From Bacillota bacterium (GTDB taxonomy: Bacteria > Bacillota > Clostridia > Lachnospirales > Lachnospiraceae), in the NCBI GenBank assembly GCA_023411215.1, contig JAEYOY010000047.1, forward strand, positions 1 through 5,388: a DNA stretch of 5,388 nucleotides. Direction: 5' to 3'. The notes under the pieces were generated by a model, which worked only from the letters and a program-made list of their open reading frames with translations, did no database searches and was not told the DNA's origin. Shown here in pieces: positions 1 through 4,841 of this stretch. The position numbers were made by a program, and so were the translations under genes. Every line of letters starts with the position of its first letter. The stretch's first letter is position 1.

Positions 1-141
1 TGTATCGTCTTGGCGATAAGAACAATTTTCGGTTAACTCGTCCTGCTGATAAGAACACATTTGAGTAGACTCTCCTGCGTGATCATTATCAACAGAACTT
101 TTGCTATCTTCATTATCCACTAAGTAATCATGTTTGTCCAT
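1..141 (-). CDS. Partial N-terminus of an unidentified acidic, repeat-containing protein
   Basis: The reading frame is open from an ATG at 141 to the window edge (47 codons, no stop), so only the N-terminus is seen. A second ATG lies in frame at 150, but the AGAGAGG at 151-157 touches it directly. The same AGAGAGG lies 9 bases before the ATG at 141, so 141 is preferred. The gene begins 46 bases after the recombinase stop with no terminator between them, so it is probably co-transcribed with the recombinase. The peptide is hydrophilic and rich in Asp, Glu, Ser and Asn, with a CSYQQDE / CSYRQDD repeat of 11-residue period. I see no domain I recognise. It could be the disordered N-terminus of a further mobile-element protein, but that is a guess from position. 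Confidence 0.55.
   Translation of the reverse strand, partial: MDKHDYLVDNEDSKSSVDNDHAGESTQMCSYQQDELTENCSYRQDDT
5..57. repeat. Two imperfect 20-bp direct repeats, 33-bp period
   Basis: Bases 5-24 and 38-57 match at 17 of 20 positions and are exactly 33 bases apart. The period is a multiple of three, so in the minus-strand frame it gives an 11-residue protein repeat (CSYQQDE, then CSYRQDD). The array may continue beyond position 1. Confidence 0.6.
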
Positions 142-187
142 TTCAAACATCCTCTCTACTTGGTGAATTACATATTGTCGGTTGCTA

Positions 188-1873
188 TCAACCTGTCTTC
201 TTACGAAGATTTAGGTATCGGTTCTTTGCATCAGGTACCGTTCTATTATCTATTCCTCTTAACACAAAGGTTAATTTGTAAGGATCAGAACTGCCATCTG
301 TATTTGTTTCACCTACGATGACTTTTTCAACAATACTCTCAAAGACAACTCGGTCAAACTTCTTAATTCCTTCTGCTTCATTTAATAGAATACGAATATC
401 CCTCATTCTTTTTCCAACGTCTCTTTGAGCATTAACATTAGAAGCATAAAGACTCCGTTCTTCTTTTTCTTGCTTAATCTTACGAGTAATATCATCATAT
501 TTTTCATCATAAGCATCCTTAGTAATTTTATCATCCAGTAACATGTCGGTCAATTTCTTTCTCTTTGACTCTAATGCACTTAGTGACTTATCAATCCTAC
601 TAAGCTTTGCTGCACTTTCGTCGTTGCAAATGGTCTCCTCTACCGACTTAAGTACCGATTCAAGTACATCATCAAAGTTATCCGCAAGCAAGTTAAACAT
701 TTCTAAAAATGCATTCTCGATAATTACTTCATCCATCGACTTACTATTTGGACACTTATCAATACCGCTCTTAGTGGCAGTAGTGCATTTCCATACTGGT
801 TTCTTATTATGTGTATCCTGATGATGTGAACGTCTGGAAAAGTATTTCCCGCAAAATCCACATTGACACATACTACTGAACGCAAATTTACGAGTTGCTT
901 TCATTCGAGTACCATCTACTACAGTATTATTAATACGATATCTTTCCTCTCGAATTTCCTTCGCCTTATCCCAAATCTCTGCTGAAACAATAGGATCATG
1001 GTGATTTTTTAGGTAATACTGTTCTTCCTCACCCATATTTTCCAAACGTCTCTTTGAAATCGGATCTACTGTAAATGACTTGCCAAGTAATAGGTCTCCC
1101 TTGTACTTTTCATTCTTAATTATTCCTAGCACACCGGAATCCGACCACTTTACAGTACCCTTTTTGTTCTTCTTTCCAAGCTTTTCAAGTTGCCTTGATA
1201 TAGTATAAGCTCCATACCCTTGAACATACTGATCAAAGATATAGCGAACCACTTCCGCCTCTTCTTCATTCACGGTAATTGATTTATCTTCGGGATGATA
1301 GTCATATCCGAGACAACCATTAAATCCCATCAATTCGCCACGTTTCATCTTCATCTTTATGCCCATCTTAACATTAGCTGACAAAGACTCGACTTCATTC
1401 TGTGCCAAAGTACTTAATAATGCCAGCGCCATTTCGCTTTCCATAGAAAGAGTATTTATATTTTCTTTCTCGAAAATAATAGCTACACCCTTTTCCTTTA
1501 GAAGTCTCACATACTGAAGTGTGTCTACCAGGTTACGAGAAAAGCGTGAGATTGATTTCGTAAGAACAACATCAATCAGCCCATTCATACAATCATCAAT
1601 CATATTTAGGAATCCATCTCGCTTTGCTGTCTTTGTACCAGTAATGGCTTCATCAGCATAGATACCAACCATTGCCCAATCCTTATTCTTTGATATTTTC
1701 TCTTCATAATATGATTTTTGCGAGTGAAAACTCTGCAACTGCTCCTCTCCATCAGTACTTACTCTGACGTAAGCTGCAACCCTCTTTCTATCAAAAGTTA
1801 CCCCTGAGCCAATAATATTTCTTCTTCTGTTTACAGTTCCCTCGCTTGCCTTAATTACTTCAACTTGTGCCAT
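188..1873 (-). CDS. Large serine recombinase (site-specific integrase/resolvase family)
   Basis: A complete 561-residue large serine recombinase. Such enzymes cut and rejoin DNA at short attachment sites through a phosphoserine link and drive integration or excision of phages and transposons. The resolvase domain spans about residues 30-175: YVRVSTD carries the expected nucleophile Ser39 with Arg37, then GTKTAKRDGF with Arg85, then KSISRFSRN with Arg110 and Arg113, and a long helix after QNEVES. The 'Recombinase' DNA-binding domain is at about 185-300. A zinc ribbon follows with Cys338, Cys341, Cys363 and Cys374. A coiled coil (about 423-475) with the usual LLDDKITKDAYDEKYDD turn lies inside the C-terminal part. 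All catalytic residues I can check are present and the length is normal, so it should be active. The start is firm: AGGAGG at 1881-1886 sits 7 bases before the ATG. An upstream terminator implies a promoter of its own. Confidence 0.97.
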   Translation of the reverse strand: MAQVEVIKASEGTVNRRRNIIGSGVTFDRKRVAAYVRVSTDGEEQLQSFHSQKSYYEEKISKNKDWAMVGIYADEAITGTKTAKRDGFLNMIDDCMNGLIDVVLTKSISRFSRNLVDTLQYVRLLKEKGVAIIFEKENINTLSMESEMALALLSTLAQNEVESLSANVKMGIKMKMKRGELMGFNGCLGYDYHPEDKSITVNEEEAEVVRYIFDQYVQGYGAYTISRQLEKLGKKNKKGTVKWSDSGVLGIIKNEKYKGDLLLGKSFTVDPISKRRLENMGEEEQYYLKNHHDPIVSAEIWDKAKEIREERYRINNTVVDGTRMKATRKFAFSSMCQCGFCGKYFSRRSHHQDTHNKKPVWKCTTATKSGIDKCPNSKSMDEVIIENAFLEMFNLLADNFDDVLESVLKSVEETICNDESAAKLSRIDKSLSALESKRKKLTDMLLDDKITKDAYDEKYDDITRKIKQEKEERSLYASNVNAQRDVGKRMRDIRILLNEAEGIKKFDRVVFESIVEKVIVGETNTDGSSDPYKLTFVLRGIDNRTVPDAKNRYLNLRKKTG

Positions 1874-1894
1874 CTTAGCTCCTCCTTCCTTGAA

Positions 1895-1945
1895 GTATAG
1901 TAAAACCAGAAAATATGTATTTCCTTGTTTCTGGCTTTACTATAC
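1895..1945 (-). promoter_or_regulatory. 18-bp inverted repeat in the recombinase leader
   Basis: Arms 1895-1912 and 1928-1945 are complementary at 17 of 18 positions around a 15-base spacer. The one mismatch is A.C on the plus strand but a U.G wobble on the minus strand, so the minus-strand RNA could form an 18-bp stem. It ends 9 bases before the recombinase ribosome site, and no U-run follows, so it is not an ordinary terminator. It could be an operator for autoregulation, an RNA element controlling translation, or the recombinase's own dyad-symmetric att site. A weak promoter could overlap it: TATAGT (1944-1939) with TTCGTT (1968-1963), spacing 18. An alternative is TATTTT (1960-1955) with TTGCCT (1984-1979), spacing 18. 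Neither is convincing. Confidence 0.6.
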
Positions 1946-1969
1946 ACCAAGACTAAAATATGAACGAAC

Positions 1970-2010
1970 GTATAAAGAAGGCAAACCAAAAATTTTTCAG
2001 CTTGCCTTCT
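1970..2010 (-). terminator. Intrinsic terminator of the SHOCT/PemK operon
   Basis: Minus-strand arms 2010-2002 and 1984-1976 (AGAAGGCAA with its complement) pair perfectly. The pairing continues inward to a 16-bp stem if three G.U wobbles are allowed, leaving a tiny A/U loop. The stem is followed by UUUAUA. It starts 6 bases after the stop of the SHOCT gene. The U-run is short, so termination may be partial, which would let some transcripts continue into the recombinase gene. Confidence 0.7.
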
Positions 2011-2016
2011 ACATTC

Positions 2017-2157
2017 TTAATTATTTAAAAAACTTACCACATTATAATCCATCATAATACGATTCTTAGTGGTACCGTATTCTTCCTCACTGATCAGTCC
2101 AGCATGAAAAATCATACCAAGAACAGCCAGTTTCTTTGCTAACTCCAGGTTCTTCAT
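2017..2157 (-). CDS. Small SHOCT-like protein (46 aa)
   Basis: A 46-residue protein beginning MKNLELAKKL. The core AKKLAVLGMIFHAGLISEEE followed by EYGTTKNRI fits the SHOCT pattern: two short amphipathic helices joined by a G-(L/M)-I-(S/T)-E-E-E-(F/Y) turn. SHOCT segments are thought to mediate protein-protein contacts, and free-standing short ones occur near recombinase genes in clostridia; that is recalled family knowledge. The start is set by AGGAGG at 2163-2168, 5 bases before the ATG at 2157. The frame is open further upstream to 2211, but that longer form would overlap the toxin gene and lacks a ribosome site. It begins 13 bases after the PemK stop and is the last gene of its operon. 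It might bridge the operon products to the recombinase, but no partner is shown. Confidence 0.8.
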   Translation of the reverse strand: MKNLELAKKLAVLGMIFHAGLISEEEYGTTKNRIMMDYNVVSFLNN

Positions 2158-2170
2158 GTCCACCTCCTGA

Positions 2171-2746
2171 TTACTGTGCAATATTGAGTGCCGTTGCAAC
2201 AGCAAGGTCAATTTTTTCTTTTAACCTTAAATCAACAACACAGCCTAGTTTGTCAATTACATAAGTACGATCTACGGAACGGAATTGATTACGCATACAC
2301 ATTCCACTGTCTTTCAATCCTTCACAGTCCATTTTATCAATGAACACGTTATATTCATAATCGATATACTTCATATGTTTAGTCATAGGAAGAGTCACCA
2401 TATAAGGACATTTCTCATTCAGGTCAGTTGAACTGATAACAAGTGCTGGTCTGGTTCCTCCCGTTAAACACTTGTCATAATCTGCATCATATCTTACGAG
2501 AACAATATCTAATCTGTTATAAAATGGCATGCTCATCGATTCTTTGACATTTTCAGGAGAACCACTACTTCCATAAGGTGATCTTCTTTCCTCAAATGCT
2601 TTATGTGGAATACTAATCCTTACATTTTCTGATCTTCCTGTGTTTTTTCTACCATTACTCCCATAATCTCGATAACTCGACTTCCGGTTATTTGTGTCGC
2701 TTCTTCCATTATCATATCGATTCTCCTTGGTTGTTGATATTCTCAT
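2171..2746 (-). CDS. PemK/MazF-family toxin-like protein with long N-terminal extension
   Basis: Residues 74-191 match the PemK/MazF endoribonuclease fold: RLDIVLVRYD first strand, GGTRPALVIS loop, VTLPMTKHMK, then LKDSGMCMRNQFRSVDR and a C-terminal helix KEKIDLAVATAL. Arg99 and Thr122 sit where MazF has its catalytic Arg and Thr, so RNA cleavage is plausible; family members inhibit growth by cutting mRNA. MazF proteins are about 110-120 residues, so the first 70 residues are extra. They are rich in Asn, Arg, Ser, Gly and Tyr and probably disordered. The ATG at 2746 overlaps the upstream gene by 35 bases and has only GGAGG at 12 bases spacing. The next in-frame ATG is codon 71, with no clear ribosome site. 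The short gene just upstream is the natural antitoxin candidate, although it is not recognisably MazE. Confidence 0.82.
   Translation of the reverse strand: MRISTTKENRYDNGRSDTNNRKSSYRDYGSNGRKNTGRSENVRISIPHKAFEERRSPYGSSGSPENVKESMSMPFYNRLDIVLVRYDADYDKCLTGGTRPALVISSTDLNEKCPYMVTLPMTKHMKYIDYEYNVFIDKMDCEGLKDSGMCMRNQFRSVDRTYVIDKLGCVVDLRLKEKIDLAVATALNIAQ
2620..2715 (-). CDS. Possible 31-aa ORF nested out of frame in the toxin 5' end
   Basis: An ATG at 2715-2713 overlaps the stop of the 56-aa gene as ATGA and is preceded by AAGGAG (2723-2728) at a spacing of 7 bases. This is a stronger start signal than the toxin's own. The frame runs 31 codons (MIMEEATQITGS..., rich in Glu, Met and Ile) and stops with TAA at 2620-2622, inside the extension of the PemK gene in another frame. 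It may be a real coupled micro-ORF, a leader peptide limiting toxin translation, or a sign that the toxin's 5' end has been frameshifted. No homology is recognised, so the call is tentative. Confidence 0.3.
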   Translation of the reverse strand: MIMEEATQITGSRVIEIMGVMVEKTQEDQKM

Positions 2747-2882
2747 TATCTTCTACTTCCTCCATCATTTTAATATATTCATCCGCTTCCTGCTCAGTTG
2801 GACAAGCCTCAATTCTGTGATTACTTGCATTCATCACCGCATGCTCTGCAGGGAATTGAACAACATATGTTCTTTCTAGCAT
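2712..2882 (-). CDS. 56-aa protein with acidic C-terminus, possible antitoxin
   Basis: A small protein starting MLERTYVVQF, with a central NHRIEACPTEQEADEYIKMM segment and a strongly acidic tail (EEVEDNEN...). The chosen ATG at 2882 overlaps the stop of the 103-aa gene (ATG at 2882-2880, TAG at 2878-2876), which suggests translational coupling, with a weak GGTGGG a few bases upstream. A longer form from 2924 would overlap that gene by 49 bases and has no ribosome site. I do not recognise the family. Its place directly before a PemK/MazF-like gene, its size and its acidic tail resemble a type II antitoxin that folds on binding its toxin. It lacks an obvious AbrB/MazE DNA-binding N-terminus, so this is an inference from context. 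Confidence 0.68.
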   Translation of the reverse strand: MLERTYVVQFPAEHAVMNASNHRIEACPTEQEADEYIKMMEEVEDNENINNQGESI

Positions 2883-3187
2883 CCAATCCCACCATCCCAA
2901 GGTTCGACTCTGATTGGCATCCAATTATATTCTTTGCTGTTAACTGATACGTTGTGTTCTGCTGCAAACTCTAGAAAATCTCTCAATTCTTTCTTATTCG
3001 TGGTAAGCTCTAAGCTTGAGTTAATTAGGATTGTCTGAATTGCTTCTCGTTCAATAAACCACTTAAGTTTTTCGATTAAATTTTCTTCATTGATTATTGT
3101 ATCAATTACATTCATTTCTTTCTTTTTAGCAAATGCTTCAATAATATCAGCTACTTTATCACTGTTTGCATATATTACCGCCTTCAT
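2876..3187 (-). CDS. Degenerate serine-recombinase-like protein (103 aa)
   Basis: Reads like a shortened resolvase N-terminal domain. MKAVIYANSDK stands where resolvases have xxAxYxRVSTDxQ. FAKKKEMNVIDTIINEE is the second helix and strand. AIQTILINSSLELTTN stands where the recombinase at 188-1873 has LIDVVLTKSISRFSRN, and ELRDFLEFAAEHNVSVNS matches the helix and strand after it. The Arg before the catalytic serine and both Arg of the RxSRN motif are absent, and Ser9 is out of register, so DNA cleavage is unlikely. No DNA-binding domain follows; the C-terminus ends WDGGIGC. The start is supported by GGAGG (3192-3196 region) 4 bases before the ATG. It lies 42 bases downstream of the 140-aa gene. 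The family call is from pattern recognition, and a generic alpha/beta fold is the alternative. Confidence 0.82.
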   Translation of the reverse strand: MKAVIYANSDKVADIIEAFAKKKEMNVIDTIINEENLIEKLKWFIEREAIQTILINSSLELTTNKKELRDFLEFAAEHNVSVNSKEYNWMPIRVEPWDGGIGC

Positions 3188-3229
3188 ATTTCCTCCAATC
3201 CGTCAGCTCTAAATTTCTACTAACGTTAC

Positions 3230-3652
3230 TTATAATGAGAAAATAGAAATTCTATTTTCATCAGATCTTGCTCTTGCGGCCATTTTCACTAGCTTCACAG
3301 CTTCTTCTTCCCTGCGATCAATCTCTTCAATATAGGAAATTACAAATTTACCGTTATCCTTGTTTGCTTCATTTAGAAGCATTTCTCCCTCAGTACTTTC
3401 AAACATGCTTTTCGTAAGTGTCACTACTCCATCAATCATGTCTCTTGAGATAAGCTCACGTAATGTTGTATATCCTTTTGCTGCCATTGCACCATCCGAT
3501 GTCTCCTCTTGTGCTAAAAGTACAATGTTCATTCCTTCATCTTCACAAAATCCAAGAACTGCTTTCACATCATCCGAATACATTCGCTGATCAATCTCTG
3601 TACAAAAATAAACTGCTACTCTCTTAACTGCTTTTTTTACTCTATTCAACAT
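3230..3652 (-). CDS. Degenerate serine-recombinase-like protein (140 aa)
   Basis: First gene of the operon. KRVAVYFCTEID (residues 10-21) aligns without gaps to KRVAAYVRVSTD of the large recombinase, with Cys17 in place of Arg37 and Glu19 in place of the nucleophile Ser39. Then GFCEDEGMNIVLL resembles the helix 'YCExxGxxIV' and strand of resolvases. MIDGVVTLTKSMFESTEGE corresponds to LIDVVLTKSISRFSRN but has lost both Arg. GKFVISYIEEID matches the next strand, and a helix KLVKMAARARSDEN ends the protein. It should therefore keep the fold, and possibly the dimer surface, but not cut DNA. It has no recombinase or zinc-ribbon domain. An ATG at 3676 lies in frame, but only the ATG at 3652 has AAGGAG (3660-3665) at 7 bases, so I use 3652. 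Confidence 0.85.
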   Translation of the reverse strand: MLNRVKKAVKRVAVYFCTEIDQRMYSDDVKAVLGFCEDEGMNIVLLAQEETSDGAMAAKGYTTLRELISRDMIDGVVTLTKSMFESTEGEMLLNEANKDNGKFVISYIEEIDRREEEAVKLVKMAARARSDENRISIFSL

Positions 3653-3688
3653 AATAATTCTCCTTATAGTTTTCATTTATTTGAGAAT

Positions 3689-3706
3689 GGTGTATCGTCA
3701 TACACC
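3689..3706. repeat. Perfect 7-bp hairpin GGTGTAT/ATACACC upstream of the operon
   Basis: GGTGTAT and ATACACC pair perfectly around the 4-base loop CGTC. The hairpin lies 37 bases before the ATG of the 140-aa gene and 24 bases before its ribosome site. No U-run follows on either strand. It may be an operator or part of a structured leader. Confidence 0.5.
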
Positions 3707-3715
3707 AGCCAGCTT

Positions 3716-3735
3716 GTCTCCTCACATAAGGGGAC
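3716..3735. repeat. 7-bp hairpin, arms GTCTCCT/AGGGGAC
   Basis: Arms 3716-3722 and 3729-3735 pair around a 6-base loop. The fourth pair is T.G on the plus strand and a C.A mismatch on the minus strand, so this hairpin is better formed in plus-strand RNA. That weakens the idea that it belongs to the minus-strand leader. Confidence 0.4.
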
Positions 3736-3809
3736 TTATGAGAATACACTCTGTACTCTTGGTCCATTTTTTCTATCATCTACAGGTTCCTTCATAAATC
3801 CACTTGTGT

Positions 3810-3841
3810 GGGAAGACAAAAGTCTTCCCGGTCTTTCGACC
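3810..3841 (-). repeat. Two adjacent perfect hairpins, one with a GAAA tetraloop
   Basis: On the minus strand GGTC-GAAA-GACC (3841-3830) is followed with no spacer by GGGAAGAC-TTTT-GTCTTCCC (3829-3810). The first has a GNRA tetraloop only when read on the minus strand, which favours a minus-strand RNA. The zero spacer would allow the helices to stack. There is no U-tract afterwards, so it is not a typical terminator. Confidence 0.5.
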
Positions 3842-4121
3842 ACCTCTTGGTACTCCCCTCTCAGGTAACATATCCTTTGCCAGCTGCAATCACTTCGTAG
3901 TATCCATGCCCATCTTAGACTTACGAAAAGTGCCACCTTCTGAAAATGCCTTTGGCTGAAATTCAGGTGCGCCATCTATCTCATTAATTGGAATATATTC
4001 TTCCTCCAGAAGCTACTCTGGTAGGCACAATCCTCTGCTCAAAACCTTCACAGGCAAATGCTATTGTTTCTCATAATCAGCTACCACCAGGTTTGTCATC
4101 GCACGAAATGGGATTCTGCCA

Positions 4122-4143
4122 CCTCTTACTAAAAAATAAGAGG
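4122..4143. repeat. 7-bp perfect hairpin CCTCTTA/TAAGAGG
   Basis: Arms 4122-4128 and 4137-4143 pair perfectly around an 8-base A-rich loop (CTAAAAAA on the plus strand). One wobble and one further G-C pair extend it. No terminator U-run follows on either strand. It lies inside the 690-base stretch without an intact gene. Confidence 0.4.
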
Positions 4144-4341
4144 CGAAATGGAAAATCACGGGATATGCGTGTCTTATTCAATTGTCAAATTTCAGATCCT
4201 CAACACATCCCGCTACTCTCTGAGCAAAGCTTATTGCTTTTCTTTTATGTATTACACATAACCAAGAACTGTTTGCGTTCAATCGTTGTTGACCATGTAT
4301 CAATTCTATAATTTTTTGCTTCCACACTTTATCCCCTTGTT

Positions 4342-4356
4342 GGAGTAATTTACTCC
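4342..4356. repeat. 15-bp palindrome just after the XRE gene
   Basis: GGAGTAATTTACTCC has 7-base arms around a single central base. It begins 11 bases after the XRE stop, where a terminator is expected, but on the minus strand it is followed by AACAAGG rather than a U-run. It may be a protein-binding palindrome or a weak stem. Confidence 0.4.
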
Positions 4357-4366
4357 TTTGAATAAT

Positions 4367-4675
4367 TTATATATTTTCAAGAATACCTTTCAAAATTTTG
4401 AGAGCCATTTCCTTCCTATCAATAGAAAGACCTGATAACAAAGTTCCTATTTCTGCACTCGTTGTTTTGCCAGCGACAATATAATCAAGCGAGCTTTCTA
4501 ATGCATCTGCGATTGCCACCAATGTATCAATGGTGGTTCCTTTCTTCCCTTTTTCAATGGCTGCAATCGTTTTTTGAGACATTCCTATTTCCTCTGCTAA
4601 TTTTTCCTGCGTATAGCCCTTTGTTTCTCGTAATCCTCTAATTCTTTTTCCACTCATTTCTAAATCGTAATACAT
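4367..4675 (-). CDS. XRE/Cro-type helix-turn-helix repressor (102 aa)
   Basis: An HTH_3 DNA-binding domain fills residues 7-65: GKRIRGLRETKGYTQEKLAE is helix 1 and the start of the HTH, EEIGMSQKTIAAIEKGKK contains the turn and recognition helix, and TTIDTLVAIADALESSLDYI is the usual C-terminal half. A short tail (SIDRKEMALKILKGIL) could form a dimerising helix. These proteins act in the cytoplasm as repressors, commonly of their own promoter and of phage or mobile-element genes. The frame is open back to 4774, and ATGs also occur at 4681, but only the ATG at 4675 has AAGGAG (4683-4688) at 7 bases. The extra upstream sequence would translate to a hydrophobic stretch across the operator and terminator, so it is noncoding. 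A palindrome at 4701-4718 directly upstream is the natural autoregulatory site. Confidence 0.93.
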   Translation of the reverse strand: MYYDLEMSGKRIRGLRETKGYTQEKLAEEIGMSQKTIAAIEKGKKGTTIDTLVAIADALESSLDYIVAGKTTSAEIGTLLSGLSIDRKEMALKILKGILENI

Positions 4676-4696
4676 ATACATGCTCCTTTCGTTTCT

Positions 4697-4841
4697 GGAG
4701 CCTGTAAACGTTAACAGGTGTAAAATTACTCTTAAAAATGCACAAAAATAAAAGCCCGGCAAAACGGTACACAAATAATTCTGTTAGGAAGTGGTGTTGT
4801 CCACTTGTCCCATGAATTACTGTTAACGTTTTGCCAGGCTC
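4697..4841. repeat. Inverted pair of about 22-bp repeats flanking 101 bp
   Basis: The sequence CTGTTAACGTTT plus CAGGCTC is present on the plus strand at 4820-4841 (joined by TGC) and on the minus strand at 4717-4698 (joined by A). That is 12 and 7 identical bases around a 1-3 base variable join. The repeats face each other across 4719-4819. They may be two binding sites for the XRE repressor, or the ends of a small invertible segment. Confidence 0.6.
4701..4718. promoter_or_regulatory. 18-bp palindromic operator candidate before the XRE gene
   Basis: CCTGTAAACGTTAACAGG is symmetric about its centre except for one base in each half (CCTGT-A-AACGTT-A-ACAGG). It lies 13 bases upstream of the XRE ribosome site, where an autorepressor should bind. 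A related sequence recurs in inverted orientation at 4820-4841. No clear promoter could be fixed. TAATTT around 4725 is a possible -10, without a good -35. Confidence 0.6.

Larger units (their letters stand above)
3776..4327 (-). pseudogene. Possible decayed coding region downstream of the XRE gene
   Basis: No intact gene occupies 3677-4366. One minus-strand frame, the same frame as the XRE gene, is unusually open. It has a 49-codon stretch from a GTG at 4327 (AAGGGG just before it) to TGA at 4178, then 38 codons to TAG at 4061. After a further TAG at 4013 come 40 codons (EEYIPINEIDGAPEF...) to TGA at 3890 and 37 more (LQLAKDMLPERG...) to TGA-TAG at 3778-3773. In another frame, between two of these, lies TIAFACEGFEQRIVPTRVAS, which would join the flanking pieces if indels are allowed. 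The pieces look protein-like, but I do not recognise a family. It could instead be an untranslated structured region whose few stops are chance. A longer frame at 3736-3975 overlaps it and looks less natural. Confidence 0.35.

Noticed and set aside
130..821. Plus-strand open frames at 130-321 and 543-821
   Set aside because: Both lie antisense to the large recombinase (the first partly), have no ribosome site and no protein-like pattern.
2694..3590. Plus-strand open frames at 2694-2879 and 3360-3590
   Set aside because: They are antisense to better supported genes with good ribosome sites, and their composition looks like a shadow.
3736..3975. Minus-strand open frame of 79 codons
   Set aside because: It is rich in Trp, Arg, His and Ser, has no properly spaced ribosome site, and overlaps a more natural-looking frame. 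It is probably a shadow of a decayed gene or noncoding.
3988..4311. Plus-strand open frame of 107 codons in the region without an intact gene
   Set aside because: No ribosome site precedes it, no recognisable domain is seen, and the opposite strand has the more protein-like pieces.
4178..4327. GTGTGG at 4327 as the 5' end of a group II intron, with the hairpins downstream as intron domains
   Set aside because: The 5' motif is short and common. I found no domain V-like stem with its AGC and GNRA loop, and no reverse transcriptase.
4342..4356. Terminator for the XRE gene
   Set aside because: The palindrome is well placed but no U-run follows it on the minus strand.
4676..4774. Upstream extension of the XRE repressor
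   Set aside because: It would cross the operator palindrome and the terminator tail, and the ribosome site fits only the start at 4675.
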